Assembly (NCBI RefSeq): GCF_000025325.1
Contig: NC_013745.1
Location: forward strand, 349,649 to 413,648
Direction: 5' to 3'
Length of the DNA: 64,000 nucleotides
Origin: Haloterrigena turkmenica DSM 5511
GTDB taxonomy: Archaea > Halobacteriota > Halobacteria > Halobacteriales > Natrialbaceae
Numbering within the stretch: position 1 is the first letter of the stretch; each line of letters opens with the position of its first letter. Shown here piece after piece: positions 24,374 through 33,203 of this stretch. Made by a program: the position numbers and the translations under genes. Under the pieces are notes generated by a model. The model did not search any database, had not been told where the DNA came from, and saw only the letters and a list, made by a program, of their open reading frames with translations.

Positions 24374-25447
24374 ATGTCTGAGACAGCCCAACATGCGACA
24401 TCAGAAACGACTGTGATTGATACGGACGTCCACATCACAGTTGAAGAAGAAACGGTGGCAGAATACATGGATGAACCGTACCGCTCCAGCATTACGGAGT
24501 CGCCACATCCGATCTTCCCCTCGAGCAGTTGGGATCAACGGATGGGTGGAAAGATAGATGATCACTTCTCTACGTTTACGTCGCCGGACGACCTCCTGGC
24601 GTTCCAAAAGGAGTTCGACATCGAGTACCCGATCATTAACACATTCGAACCACTGGGGAAGTTTTCACAGCCGGATCTGGCCGTTAACTTGATGCAGGCG
24701 TACAACGACCTCCTGTTCGATCGGTTCCTTGATGACCACGATTTCCTCGGGCTCGCCTCGATCGCCACGCAGAAACCCCATAAGGCAGCCGAAGAGTTAG
24801 ACCGAGTCGGTGACGAGGATCAGATCGTCGGCGTCTACGTCGGTACCAGCGGGGAATACCCTCCGCTCGGCGATCCGGAGTACGACGTCATCTTCCAGGC
24901 CGCCGAGGACAACGACTTACCGATGGTGTATCACGGAAACGGTGACGAATTCCTGTTCGATTTCCCCATGCACAACAAAGGGTTCAACAACTATTTCGAG
25001 GTCCAGACGTTGGGCCATCCTTGGCAACAGATGGCAACGATGTCCAGTCTGATCGGTGAAGGAGTGCCCGAGAAGTTCCCGGATCTGGACTTTATTTTCC
25101 TCGAGGCAGGTATCGGATGGGTGCCGTACATGATGCATAGAATGAATAAAATATACCACATGCGCCGAAGCGAAGTACCCCTGTTGGAGAAAAGCCCCGA
25201 AGAGTACATCCGAGACTCGTTCTACTTCGGTTCACAACCGCTCGGAGAACCGAATAACCCGGCTGACATGAAACGAATCGTCGAAACGATCGGCGCGGAC
25301 AATCTCATGTTCGCAACCGATTATCCACACTGGGACTTCGATCACGTTGAAGAACTCGATAAGTATCTCCGCAATTACTTCACGGAAGATGAGCGGAAGA
25401 AAGTCCTCTACGAAACGCCCGTCAAAGCGTTCAACCTACCACTGTAA
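24374..25447 (+). CDS. amidohydrolase-2 family metal-dependent hydrolase/decarboxylase
   Basis: About 357 residues (from MSETAQHATSE) of the amidohydrolase_2 (ACMSD-like) superfamily. VIDTDVHI near the N terminus supplies the metal-binding D-x-H in place of the usual H-x-H. PMVYHGNGDEF, FIFLEAGIGWVPYMMHRMNK and LMFATDYPHWDF carry the His, the late acidic residue and the final metal-ligand Asp. Members hydrolyse or decarboxylate small carboxylic acids using one divalent metal. It is followed by a Rieske ferredoxin gene (2-base gap) and an aldehyde dehydrogenase, so it likely works in a catabolic path that produces an aldehyde. Substrate unknown. A longer frame from 24359 is possible but less likely. 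Confidence 0.8.
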   Translation: MSETAQHATSETTVIDTDVHITVEEETVAEYMDEPYRSSITESPHPIFPSSSWDQRMGGKIDDHFSTFTSPDDLLAFQKEFDIEYPIINTFEPLGKFSQPDLAVNLMQAYNDLLFDRFLDDHDFLGLASIATQKPHKAAEELDRVGDEDQIVGVYVGTSGEYPPLGDPEYDVIFQAAEDNDLPMVYHGNGDEFLFDFPMHNKGFNNYFEVQTLGHPWQQMATMSSLIGEGVPEKFPDLDFIFLEAGIGWVPYMMHRMNKIYHMRRSEVPLLEKSPEEYIRDSFYFGSQPLGEPNNPADMKRIVETIGADNLMFATDYPHWDFDHVEELDKYLRNYFTEDERKKVLYETPVKAFNLPL

Positions 25448-25449
25448 CC

Positions 25450-25815
25450 ATGGGAGAGCACGTTATCGCGACGCAAGACGAACTGTCAAACGGAGATCGA
25501 AAGCTCGTCGAAGTCGAAGGCCGTGAAATCGCGGTGTTCCACGTGAACGGTGAGTACCACGCGTACACCAACTGGTGTGCCCATCAGGCAGGGCCGGTCT
25601 GCGAAGGGAAACTCACGGGCACGTCTGACGCCGATTTCGATCGCGACTCGCTGACGGTCGAACTAGACTGGTGTAAAGAAGGAGAGGTATTGAACTGTCC
25701 GTGGCACGGCTGGGAGTACGATGTTACCGACGGAACGTGTCTTTCGAAAGAAAAGGTCCAACTTCCATCTCATTCGATCAAAGTCGAAAATGGAGAGGTA
25801 ATACTCACTCTATGA
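25450..25815 (+). CDS. Rieske-type 2Fe-2S ferredoxin
   Basis: A 121-residue cytoplasmic protein with the two Rieske ligand motifs WCAHQAGPVC (Cys-x-His) and CPWHGWEYD (Cys-x-x-His), separated by a longer than usual insert containing TGTSDADFDRDSLTVELDWCKEG. Such proteins carry one electron to ring-hydroxylating or demethylating oxygenases, or form the N-terminal part of them. No oxygenase gene is present next to it, so its partner is unknown. The stop overlaps the ALDH start by four bases (ATGA), showing tight coupling with that gene. Confidence 0.88.
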   Translation: MGEHVIATQDELSNGDRKLVEVEGREIAVFHVNGEYHAYTNWCAHQAGPVCEGKLTGTSDADFDRDSLTVELDWCKEGEVLNCPWHGWEYDVTDGTCLSKEKVQLPSHSIKVENGEVILTL

Positions 25816-27314
25816 CCGCTGATTCGCATCGCCACTCACAGGCACACGCAATTGCAACCGACATCAGTAGCTTCGACGCTTGGATCGGAGGGGACTCATA
25901 CCGAACTGACGAGGTCCTCGAGACGCGTGATCCGTTCGTCGACGAGCCGATCACGACGGTGGCGCGCTGTCGCGAGGATGACATTGACGCAGCTGTCGAA
26001 GCCGCCTGGGCGGGCTACGACAGCGTGTGGAGCGAAACGACACCAGCCGAGCGCTCTCAGACGTTGTTCGAGTGGATCGACGTTCTGCGCGAAAACGTAG
26101 AAGATCTAACCCTTCTGGAGTGCCTCGATACGGGGAAACCGAAGTCGGACGCCCGCGGTGAGGTCGAGGGAGCGATCGACACGCTGGAGTACTACGCCTC
26201 GCTCTGTCGGTCCCCGGCTCAGGACGGCCGGCAGATACCGGCCCGGAACGACCTGCACACGTACACCCAGTACGAGCCCTACGGCGTCGTCGGCCAGATC
26301 ACACCATGGAACTTCCCGATTTGGTCGGCCGCCTGGAAGCTTGGACCTGCCCTCGCGGCGGGCAACGCCACCGTCCTCAAACCCTCCGCAGTCGCACCGC
26401 TGACGACGCTCCGTATTGCTGAACTCTCCGCTGAAATCCTGCCCGACGGCGTCCTCAACGTTACCCCTGGAAACGGTTCGGAGGCCGGTAGCGCGCTAAC
26501 TGCCCACGAAAACGTTCGTAAGCTATCCTTTACGGGGAGCACGGCAGTCGGCAAGCACGTGATGGAGGCAGCTGCCAGCCACATCGCACCAATCACGCTC
26601 GAACTAGGCGGAAAGTCGCCGTTCATCGTCTTCCCCGACGCCGACCTCGAGAAAGTCGTCAACGCCGTCGCCGACGGCATTTATTACAGTACTGGCGAGA
26701 TCTGTGACGCCTTCTCTCGGGCGATCGTCCACGAGGACGTTGCCGACGAGTTCGTCGACCGCTTTGTCGCAAAAGCGAACTCCTACACACTCGGTGACCC
26801 GCTTGACTCGGATACAACGATGGGACCGTTGACCACTCGAGAGCAGTACGAGACCGTCGAAGAATACGTCGAGATCGCGACCGCCGAGGGGGCGACGCTT
26901 GCTGTCGGTGGCGAAGCCCCCGATGATCCGACTCTCGCGGCTGGCTGGTACTACGAGCCAACGGTGTTTACTGACGTCGACAACGACATGCGGATCGCCC
27001 GCGAAGAGGTGTTCGGTCCCGTCCAGACGGTCCAGACCTTCGATACCTACGAGGAAGGGATCGCCATTGCTAATGACACCGATTACGGCCTAGCAGCAGG
27101 GATCGGCACCGAACGCACAGATCTCGCCCACAACGCCGCTTCCGACCTCGAGGCCGGTGTCATTTATGTCAACGAGTACGGGCCTATTCTTCCAGAAGGA
27201 CCCTACACCGGCTTCAAAAACTCCGGAATCGGTAACGACCTCGGCGTCGAAGCCCTTGATCACTACCGGCAATCCAAAACTGTCTACGTCAATCTTGAAG
27301 AGCCATCCATTTGA
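25812..27314 (+). CDS. NAD(P)-dependent aldehyde dehydrogenase
   Basis: A 500-residue ALDH superfamily enzyme oxidising an aldehyde to its acid. ITPWNFPIWSAAWKLGPALAAGNATVLKPS is the nucleotide-binding region, FTGSTAVGKHV the Rossmann turn, LELGGKSPF the general-base Glu, and TGEICDAFSR contains the nucleophile Cys298. EVFGPVQTVQTF is the conserved C-terminal motif. It is close to betaine-aldehyde or aromatic-semialdehyde dehydrogenases. The start at 25812 (ATGA overlap with the Rieske gene) is chosen over the longer frame, which runs through the Rieske gene. Last gene of the operon. Confidence 0.9.
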   Translation: MTADSHRHSQAHAIATDISSFDAWIGGDSYRTDEVLETRDPFVDEPITTVARCREDDIDAAVEAAWAGYDSVWSETTPAERSQTLFEWIDVLRENVEDLTLLECLDTGKPKSDARGEVEGAIDTLEYYASLCRSPAQDGRQIPARNDLHTYTQYEPYGVVGQITPWNFPIWSAAWKLGPALAAGNATVLKPSAVAPLTTLRIAELSAEILPDGVLNVTPGNGSEAGSALTAHENVRKLSFTGSTAVGKHVMEAAASHIAPITLELGGKSPFIVFPDADLEKVVNAVADGIYYSTGEICDAFSRAIVHEDVADEFVDRFVAKANSYTLGDPLDSDTTMGPLTTREQYETVEEYVEIATAEGATLAVGGEAPDDPTLAAGWYYEPTVFTDVDNDMRIAREEVFGPVQTVQTFDTYEEGIAIANDTDYGLAAGIGTERTDLAHNAASDLEAGVIYVNEYGPILPEGPYTGFKNSGIGNDLGVEALDHYRQSKTVYVNLEEPSI

Positions 27315-27444
27315 GCTATGGGAATTAGCAGTCTAGTCCGTACCTCAGAGCGCGTATCCGATAGTTAGCACGCTCTCGGAGGGACCGACTGAATTTTCGA
27401 TCGAAGCGTAATTCACAGTGGCTGAAACCGCAGTCACTGCTGAT

Positions 27445-27730
27445 ATGACTGCGGCGATCGAAGACTTCGGTCCCAGTCCACTCCCGGTAATCAAGGCGAT
27501 CTGTGACGAACTCGGCGTGACCGATACGCTGAACGAGTTGTTATCATGAGACGAAACCCAGTGTGAGCTCTCGACGGGTCACCGCTTGCTGGCGTTGATA
27601 GTAAACGTCCTCACGGAAAGGCAGCCAATGTATCGGCTGCCCGGATTTTCGAGGGCACCGACGCCGAGAACCTGTTCGATCACGGCGTCGAGCCAACGAA
27701 TATCGAAATTGAGAGAGAAGGTGCTCGGCT
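27445..27730 (+). pseudogene. IS1634-type transposase N-terminal fragment
   Basis: MTAAIEDFGPSPLPVIKAICDELGVTDTLNELLS, then a TGA where Trp is normal, then DETQCELS and GHRLLALIVNVLTERQPMYRLPGF, then a frameshift to FEGTDAENLFDHGVEPTN. This is the DUF4277 N-terminal part of haloarchaeal IS1634-family transposases. The DDE core is missing. Confidence 0.65.
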
Positions 27731-27824
27731 AAATCGACAGTCAGAAATCATCATCGACAGCCGCAGCCGCGGAATCCACAGTGGGCGTCAGGAAAGCGCT
27801 ATTATAACGGCCGTGACGCCGTAG

Positions 27825-28281
27825 CTACAGACTCCGGAAAAGACAAAACGAGACGACCCATGCTAGTGTCGTGTTTCGCATTTTCCGGACGCTCACTGGC
27901 GTGTTTTCCGACGCGTATCCACTTCCAATAATAGCACTGACGAGGATCTCATGAAACGATACAGGAACACCGAGGAAGACGGCCGCCCGAGCGATAACGA
28001 ACGATGGAACGAGGGCTGCAATCGACCGCTTTGGCCCTAACGAAGAGTAGTCCTGCGAGAGGGTTTTGATCATCCGCGGAGCACCGGTCCACGAACCGGC
28101 CAACAGCCCGATGCCGCCTAGCGTCAGTATGGCCACGAGCGGGATCGTCCACTGGTCCAATAGCGGGAGTAGCGGGCCCACAGCAAGACCCACTTGGGTC
28201 GCTCCAGCAGAAAACGCGACGAGACAAACCGAGAGCCAACAGGAACCGGCGCTCTGTGGTCACTGCCGCCGTTGAGTGCAT
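27825..28281 (-). pseudogene. PiT phosphate permease C-terminal fragment
   Basis: Frames on the minus strand encode FLLALGL, then LSVCLVAFSAGATQVGLAVGPLLPLLDQW, GSWTGAPRMIKTLSQDYSSLGPKRSIAALVPSF and PVSFHEILVSAIIGSGYA: the C-terminal half of a PiT-type inorganic phosphate permease with its repeated signature region. A frameshift near 28215 separates the first piece, and the N-terminal half is missing, with an IS6 remnant directly upstream. The gene is non-functional. Confidence 0.7.
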
Positions 28282-28393
28282 CCATTTGAGGGCGACACCG
28301 TGACGCCTGCCTGTCCGTGCATAGATTGCCGCATCCAGAGAGCAATCGCGAGGGATTGACTCTCTCCCGGTGGTCCAAGGATAGTGAACTCCA

Positions 28394-29180
28394 TGTGTTT
28401 GATGAAGGAGGGGAGCGTGAGCAGACGGCGATTGCGTCAGGGTGTTCGCCGTCCGCCTTCACGCGGCCGGTTATTCGCTTCGAGAAACACAAGTGACTCT
28501 TCGCTTACTCGGCGTTGAACGCTCTCATCAAGCCATCTGGCACTGGATACATCGGCTGGCTGACAGCGTGTCAGACCCGCCGGCGTCCACGAGTGCTTCG
28601 CTCTCGTGCGGCCACTTGGAGCGGTGCGCTCCAATGGTCGGCGAATCTTCGATTCGCCTCGACAGCGGAACGCGACGCGTTCTGCGGACGGCGACGCCGT
28701 CGTGGGGTCGCTATTGATGAGATATCTGTCAAGATTATCGGAGACTGGTCTTGGTCACATAATGCAATTCATCTCGACTCGCGGTTGATTCTTGATGTCG
28801 CAGCTGTGGACAACGAGGCACCGATCCAGCCGCTGCATTTGTGCACAAACTCACCGAGAAACACGATCTCTCCGAGGTTGCGTTTCATATCGGAGGCTAC
28901 GGCTATTTAACTGCTCTCGCTCGGTTAGAATTAAGAAGTCGGCTCAACTACGTTGGGGGAAACCCGATTGAAAGGTGGCTTCACACCCTCAAAGTGCGTG
29001 TCGGCCGCTTCCCCAACTCGTGGGTGAGCAATTGAGCGAGCGTCCGCAAATATCTTGGATGGTACATACATTACTACAATATACAACGGACACACCAGTC
29101 ACTCAACAAACAACCGTCAGCAAAGGTGTTACGATAGTGTCGTCGCGCTGGAAGCCAGTCAGATTGTACATATCAGGAAA
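28394..29180 (+). pseudogene. IS6-type transposase, degenerate with internal insertion
   Basis: Carries EREQTAIA, then after the same one-base frame break as in the other copies VRVFAVRLHAAGYSLRETQVTLRLLGVERSHQAIWHWIHRLADSVSDPP. An insertion of about 100 bases of small hairpins follows (28588-28699), then VAIDEISVKIIGDWSWSHNAIHLDSRLILDVA, LTEKHDLSEVAF and IERWLHTLKVRVGRFPNSWVSN. Stops and frameshifts throughout; inactive. Confidence 0.72.
28588..28699. repeat. array of short perfect hairpins within IS6 remnant
   Basis: Five inverted repeats in about 112 bases: CACGAG/CTCGTG (28588-28608), TTGGAGCG-GTG-CGCTCCAA (28616-28634), GGCGAATC-TTC-GATTCGCC (28640-28658), GCGGAACGC/GCGTTCTGC with one mismatch (28665-28685) and CGGCG-A-CGCCG (28689-28699). 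The sister copies at 18720 and 31860 read straight through this position without them, so this block is an insertion. Confidence 0.65.
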
Positions 29181-29293
29181 CACGACTATTAATTGGTTAA
29201 AATGATTGGCAGTACCCTATCAAACATGAACGACTGTGTGGAATCCGTCAGACTTTGGGAATTCTTTTATGCCAGGATAGTGGATTACTGGCC

Positions 29294-29602
29294 ATGCGAA
29301 TGATGGACACACCGATCAATGCGAGCGACTCTTCAGCTACCGAGACCGTATCCACGACTGTCGAATGGGAGGCTGGTTCTGAGAAGACTCCCGTGTATGC
29401 GGTTGTCTCCGCCGTTGCCGAGGCGGAAGGTGTCGACCGTATTGATCTGCCGCCGCTCTACAACGCGATCGATTCGGAGGCACTGAACGATCTGTTTACG
29501 TCTGATTCCGGTGCTGTTTCCAGCGTTGAGTTCCAGTACGCCGGATATTCTGTTGTTGTCCGCGGAGAGGGAACGGTCGAAGTCTCTTCGGCCAACGTTT
29601 AG
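29294..29602 (+). CDS. HalOD1-domain protein
   Basis: About 102 residues with one HalOD1 unit: VYAVVSAVAEAEGVDRIDLPPLYNAIDSEALNDLF, then SSVEFQYAGYSVVVRGEGTVEVSS. The fold and spacing match single-domain haloarchaeal HalOD1 proteins, thought to act as output or dimerisation modules in signalling; function is not established. In-frame ATGs at 29255, 29294, 29300 and 29303 make the start uncertain. Isolated between IS remnants. Confidence 0.7.
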   Translation: MRMMDTPINASDSSATETVSTTVEWEAGSEKTPVYAVVSAVAEAEGVDRIDLPPLYNAIDSEALNDLFTSDSGAVSSVEFQYAGYSVVVRGEGTVEVSSANV

Positions 29603-29674
29603 TCAGCTTCCGCAGGGAGAGAGGAGTTCCTGAGCTTTGACTACCGCAGTGGGAACATTCTTACGGAAATAGAG

Positions 29675-29706
29675 GAGAAAGCCCCGCCCTAAAGGACGGG
29701 GGGGAT
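29675..29706. mobile_element. possible solo IS200/IS605-type end
   Basis: GCCCCGCCCTAAAGGACGGGG resembles the hairpin at the tnpB-distal end of the element at 33204 (CCCCGCCCTAAAGGGCGAGG). No tnpB is attached. It may be a leftover element end or an independent small stem-loop. Confidence 0.35.
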
Positions 29707-29923
29707 ATCAATTTCTAGCCATCTCGACGTCCACCAATCTGGAGACGAACGCAGCAATGAAAGCCGTTAGAACACCGCTGATCAACGCGTCAGCGATCCG
29801 GAGACGGATTCGATCAATAAGACCCAGTACCTGTCTATCGGTTGATCGAGAGTCTTAAAGCAACACGCCAGTTCGATTTTCTGTCTGAAATTTCCGTCAA
29901 CCATCCTCACAACAACGATACCG

Positions 29924-30367
29924 TCATCTCACTGCAGGATCATCGAAATTGGCGCAGAGACGGAGCATCTTATCGAGAAGTTCGGGTGGCCGTGAGTATC
30001 GCACGGCTTCGCTACGGCGATCGAATTCGACAAGCCCGTTTTCCGCTAACTTCGGGAGATCGGAATGCACTAACGACGTTCGCACCTGGTCAATCTGGAC
30101 GGACTCGGCAACTGGGTCCGCCCCCTGTTCCATCGCAGCAACGTGCTTTGTCAGTTCATCGAGATCGCTGACTTCGTTCTCCTGCAAGAAGTACAGGGTG
30201 TACCGGCGGCGCTGATTCAGCAACGCACGGAGCACACCTTCTAGCTTCCGTTGACCGTCGTCGCCGGTCTGAACGCCGCCATCACCGATGATCGTCTGAC
30301 CGGTCTGGGTATCGGTAGCGTCGTCACCACGATTGAGTCGCTTGCCGCCGCGTTCCTTCTCCGACAT
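29924..30367 (-). CDS. DUF7344-type winged-helix protein
   Basis: A 147-residue protein: a low-complexity acidic and polar N terminus (about 40 residues) followed by KLEGVLRALLNQRRRYTLYFLQENEVSDLDELTKHVAAMEQG, then QVRTSLVHSDLPKLAENGLVEFDRRSEAVRYSRPPELLDKML. These are the helix-turn-helix and wing of the DUF7344 family. Likely a cytoplasmic DNA-binding regulator; no target is evident. It shares the family with the partial gene at the left edge. A TATA-like element is not obvious. Confidence 0.75.
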   Translation of the reverse strand: MSEKERGGKRLNRGDDATDTQTGQTIIGDGGVQTGDDGQRKLEGVLRALLNQRRRYTLYFLQENEVSDLDELTKHVAAMEQGADPVAESVQIDQVRTSLVHSDLPKLAENGLVEFDRRSEAVRYSRPPELLDKMLRLCANFDDPAVR

Positions 30368-30526
30368 GTAGATGGATACGCAGTACAGCGCGTTATACTT
30401 TGGTGGTAGTTAGCACTGGACAAGAGAAGATATTAGTGGACAGTGGCAGCGAATGTTCTCGTTTTCGAGACGGGAATAGAGTTAAAACGGACAGAGTTGA
30501 ACTGCCACATAGAGGTAATCTGATAG

Positions 30527-30802
30527 ATGGCCATGGTCGACGATCCACGTCCCCCGCTTCCCGACTGGGTGACGGACGCCTACACCGCGCTCGAGACCGA
30601 TATCACGGAGAACGCGGCCGATAGCAGCCAAAGCGGGATGCCAGCGATCAGCCGCGGCCAGGCCGTCGACGTACTCTGTGCGGACGAAGACCTAGCGCTC
30701 GAACCCGACGATGCCGAATATGCGCTGACACGGCTCCTCAATCGCGGCTACTTCTACGCGGTGGACGACGAACTCCGGGTGACCATACCATCCGAAAAGT
30801 AG
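30527..30802 (+). CDS. small conserved hypothetical protein
   Basis: A 91-residue acidic protein (MAMVDDPRPPLPDWVTDAYTAL...) with GQAVDVLCADEDLALEPDDAEYALTRLLNRGYFYAVDDELRVTIPSE. The C-terminal half looks like a small winged-helix or helical hairpin followed by two strands. Alternative start at 30533 (MVDD). Function unknown; flanked by a DUF7344 gene and a truncated PAC2 gene. Confidence 0.55.
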   Translation: MAMVDDPRPPLPDWVTDAYTALETDITENAADSSQSGMPAISRGQAVDVLCADEDLALEPDDAEYALTRLLNRGYFYAVDDELRVTIPSEK

Positions 30803-30898
30803 GCTCAACCGGTCAGACAATGCGGAACGACCGATTTCCGGAAGGTCTGAGCAACACACATGCCACGCTACTGATGGCTACCCCGATGGCGTGATGGG

Positions 30899-31552
30899 CT
30901 ACCGGAACATGCTCCGCGCCTGCATCGGTTCCTCCTCCTGCTCTTGGACTTGCTGCAACTGCTGTGCGACCTGCTGTTTCTGCCGCTGGATCTCCTCCGC
31001 CTGCTCCTGTAACTCATCGATATCGAACTCGACTAGCGGTTCGAGCGCTGTCTCGATCACGGACCGTGCCGCAGCGGGATCCGGAAGCCGTGGATCCGCC
31101 TGGACAAGCAACAACACGGCCGGTACATCCGCCTGGTGGCACGCGTTCACAAGCGAACCTGTCATCCCGCCGACGGCCCCGGACTCCTTCATCAGATCAA
31201 CGTCAGCCTCCTCGAGTTCCGTCTTCTGCTCTTCGGTGGTAGCAACGCCGATAACATCTCCCTGTTGCTCCTCTGACTGTGCCGGCGCACCAGCGAGGAA
31301 GATCGCCCGGTCGAAGTCCTCGACCGACTCTTCCAACACGCGCTGGCTTAGCGCTGTGAACGCCTCTTCCGGGATCGGCACATCGCTCTGCAGTTCGACT
31401 CGCTCGGTGAACTCCGCGACGCGGACTAGGATCTCGGCGTTCACGCCACTGGCGGTATCTGAAACCGGTACCAGCGACCTCCGAAACTTCGTCCTGTGCC
31501 TCGCTGGTCTCGAGGAGGACCTGATAGTGGCTGCTCCCTGTCCTAGGTTCAC
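30899..31552 (-). pseudogene. 5'-truncated PAC2 family protein
   Basis: The C-terminal about 170 residues match haloarchaeal PAC2-type (proteasome-assembly-chaperone-like) proteins: LQSDVPIPEEAFTALSQRVLEE, FDRAIFLAGAPAQ, ESGAVGGMTGSLVNACHQADVPAVLLLVQADPRLPDPAAARSVI and a Gln-rich coiled-coil tail. The first about 40 residues of the frame are basic and out of character. In a neighbouring frame LLETSEAQDEVSEVAGTGFRYRQW can be read, so a frameshift is likely. The N-terminal half is missing where an IS6 element abuts at 31576. Confidence 0.55.
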
Positions 31553-31575
31553 TACGTCGAATAGGAGAACTAACT

Positions 31576-32311
31576 GGGTACCGTCTAGTTAGACCAGTTT
31601 GAGAAGTGAGCAGCTCGTAGAGTTTGTTTGAGCCAATGCTCGCAGACCTGCTCAGCGAGAGCTACGCGGCGGAATGAATATGGGGAGCATGAGCGGACGG
31701 CGATTGCGTCAGGGCGTTCGCCGTCCGGCTCCACGCGACTGATTGTTCGCTTCGAGAGACAGAAGCGATTCGTAATTCACTCGGCGTTGAACGCTCTCAT
31801 CAAGCGGTCTAGCACTGGGTACATCGGCTTGCTGACGGCGTGCCAGACCCACCGATGGCTTCGCTGTCGCAGGTCGCGATAGATGAACCCGCTGTCAAGA
31901 TCAACGGCGACTAATCTTGGATGTGTGCTGCAATAGACCTCGACACGAAACTCGTCCTCGGCGTCTCACTCTTTGAACGACGTGACACTGATCCAGCTGC
32001 TGCATTTCTGTATGGACTCACCGGGAAACACGATCTCTCCGGGCTGAGTTTCTCGTTGACGGTGCTGGATATCTGACTGCCCTCCCTCGATTGGGATTGA
32101 GCGATCACCTCAACTCTGTCAATCGAAACCACATCGAGAAGTGGTTTCAGACCCTCAAAATGCGAGTTGAACCCTTCCATAACTCGTGGGTCAGTAGTCG
32201 AGCGAGCGCCAGAGAATGGCTTGAACAGTTTGTCCATTACTATAACACACAGCGATCACACCAGTCACTCAATAAGCAACCGCCAGCGGAGGTGCTAAAC
32301 TAGACAGTGCC
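31576..32311 (+). mobile_element. degenerate IS6-type element with terminal repeats
   Basis: Imperfect terminal repeats GGTACCGTCTAGTT (left, about 31576) and AACTAGACAGTGCC (right, about 32298) bound a broken transposase: MLADLLSESYAAE, then in another frame EHERTAIA, then VRAFAVRLHATDCSLRETEAI, SLGVERSHQAV, VAIDEPAVKINGD, LVLGVSLFERRDTDPAAAFLYGLTGKHDLSGLSF, IEKWFQTLKMRVEPFHNSWV and WLEQFVHYYNTQRSHQSLNKQ. The first catalytic motif reads VAIDEP and stops are present, so it is inactive. Length of about 735 bp is right for IS6. Confidence 0.72.
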
Positions 32312-32607
32312 GTGATCCGGACGATACCGGATGTTAAGAACTCCACAAAACTCAAATCAATCCAGTCGCTACTCCGTTGAAGCGGTCAGTTTTTGCCATC
32401 GGCCAGCACGAAATCGTACTGCCTCACATTTCACGTGTAACGAAACAGCACCGTTCGCAGACACGGCATCCTGCAAGGGCTACAACTCGACACTAACTGT
32501 GATTGCACACAGTCTACTGATACACAACGAAGCCCTCTTCTAAGATCGCTGTTTGCATTTGGGACAACTAGATTCAACTACGTGAGTAGAATAGAGGAAT
32601 TACGTGC
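32312..32607. other. intergenic region
   Basis: No gene supported; a 70-residue open frame at 32331-32543 has no motif. Confidence 0.4.
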
Positions 32608-33203
32608 ATGGAGAGATCCGAGATTCAAGAGACGGCACCTGGGAAACGCATTTCCTACGGGAGAGAGTCGTACTACAGGCCAGATCCACTCCCACCCTCA
32701 GGTGACCTCGCGTTAGATTCGGACTTCTACGACCTGCTCGCCGACGCTACGTTTTGGCTCGGCAAACTCAGCGGTGTCAGTCTCGAACTCAATGTTCCGT
32801 CGGTCCTCTACACTTCGCTGCTACGGAAAGAAGCGATGGAATCGACCGAGATCGAGGGCGCTGATGTCGACTACAACGCGCTCTACAGCCTCGAAACCCG
32901 CAGTCTCGACGAAGGCGAGGACAGATATTCTATCGAACGGTCGAGTGAAGCAGATACGAAAGACACACAGGAAGTCCTCAACTACGAACAGGCCGTCGAA
33001 GACGGTATTGAGATGCTCGACAGTGGCGGAGAGATTTCCATTTCGCTCCTTCACGAACTCCACGAGACGCTACTCACGGACGTTCCGGACGACCGTGTCG
33101 ATACTGATACGATCGGTGCCTACAAAGCGGTTCCAAACCACCTCGGAAATTTTCTACCACCAGTTCCGGGCGAAGTTGACGGGTTGATGGACGCTTTGTT
33201 GAC
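32608..33203 (+). pseudogene. Fic-domain protein, 5' half interrupted by TnpB element
   Basis: The N-terminal about 198 residues of a Fic/DOC protein: RISYGRESYYRPDPLPPSGDLALD, SVLYTSLLRKEAMESTEIEGADVDYNAL (the Fic N-terminal segment with the S/T-x-x-E-G-type inhibitory region), LLHELHETLLTDVPDDR and YKAVPNHLGNFLPPVPGEVDGLMDALLT. At 33203 the reading frame enters a mobile element. The remainder resumes at 34683 with TYYR; joining the two sides restores codons GAC GCT TTG TTG ACA TAC TAC CGA. Fic proteins AMPylate or otherwise modify targets, often as toxin parts. Confidence 0.8.
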
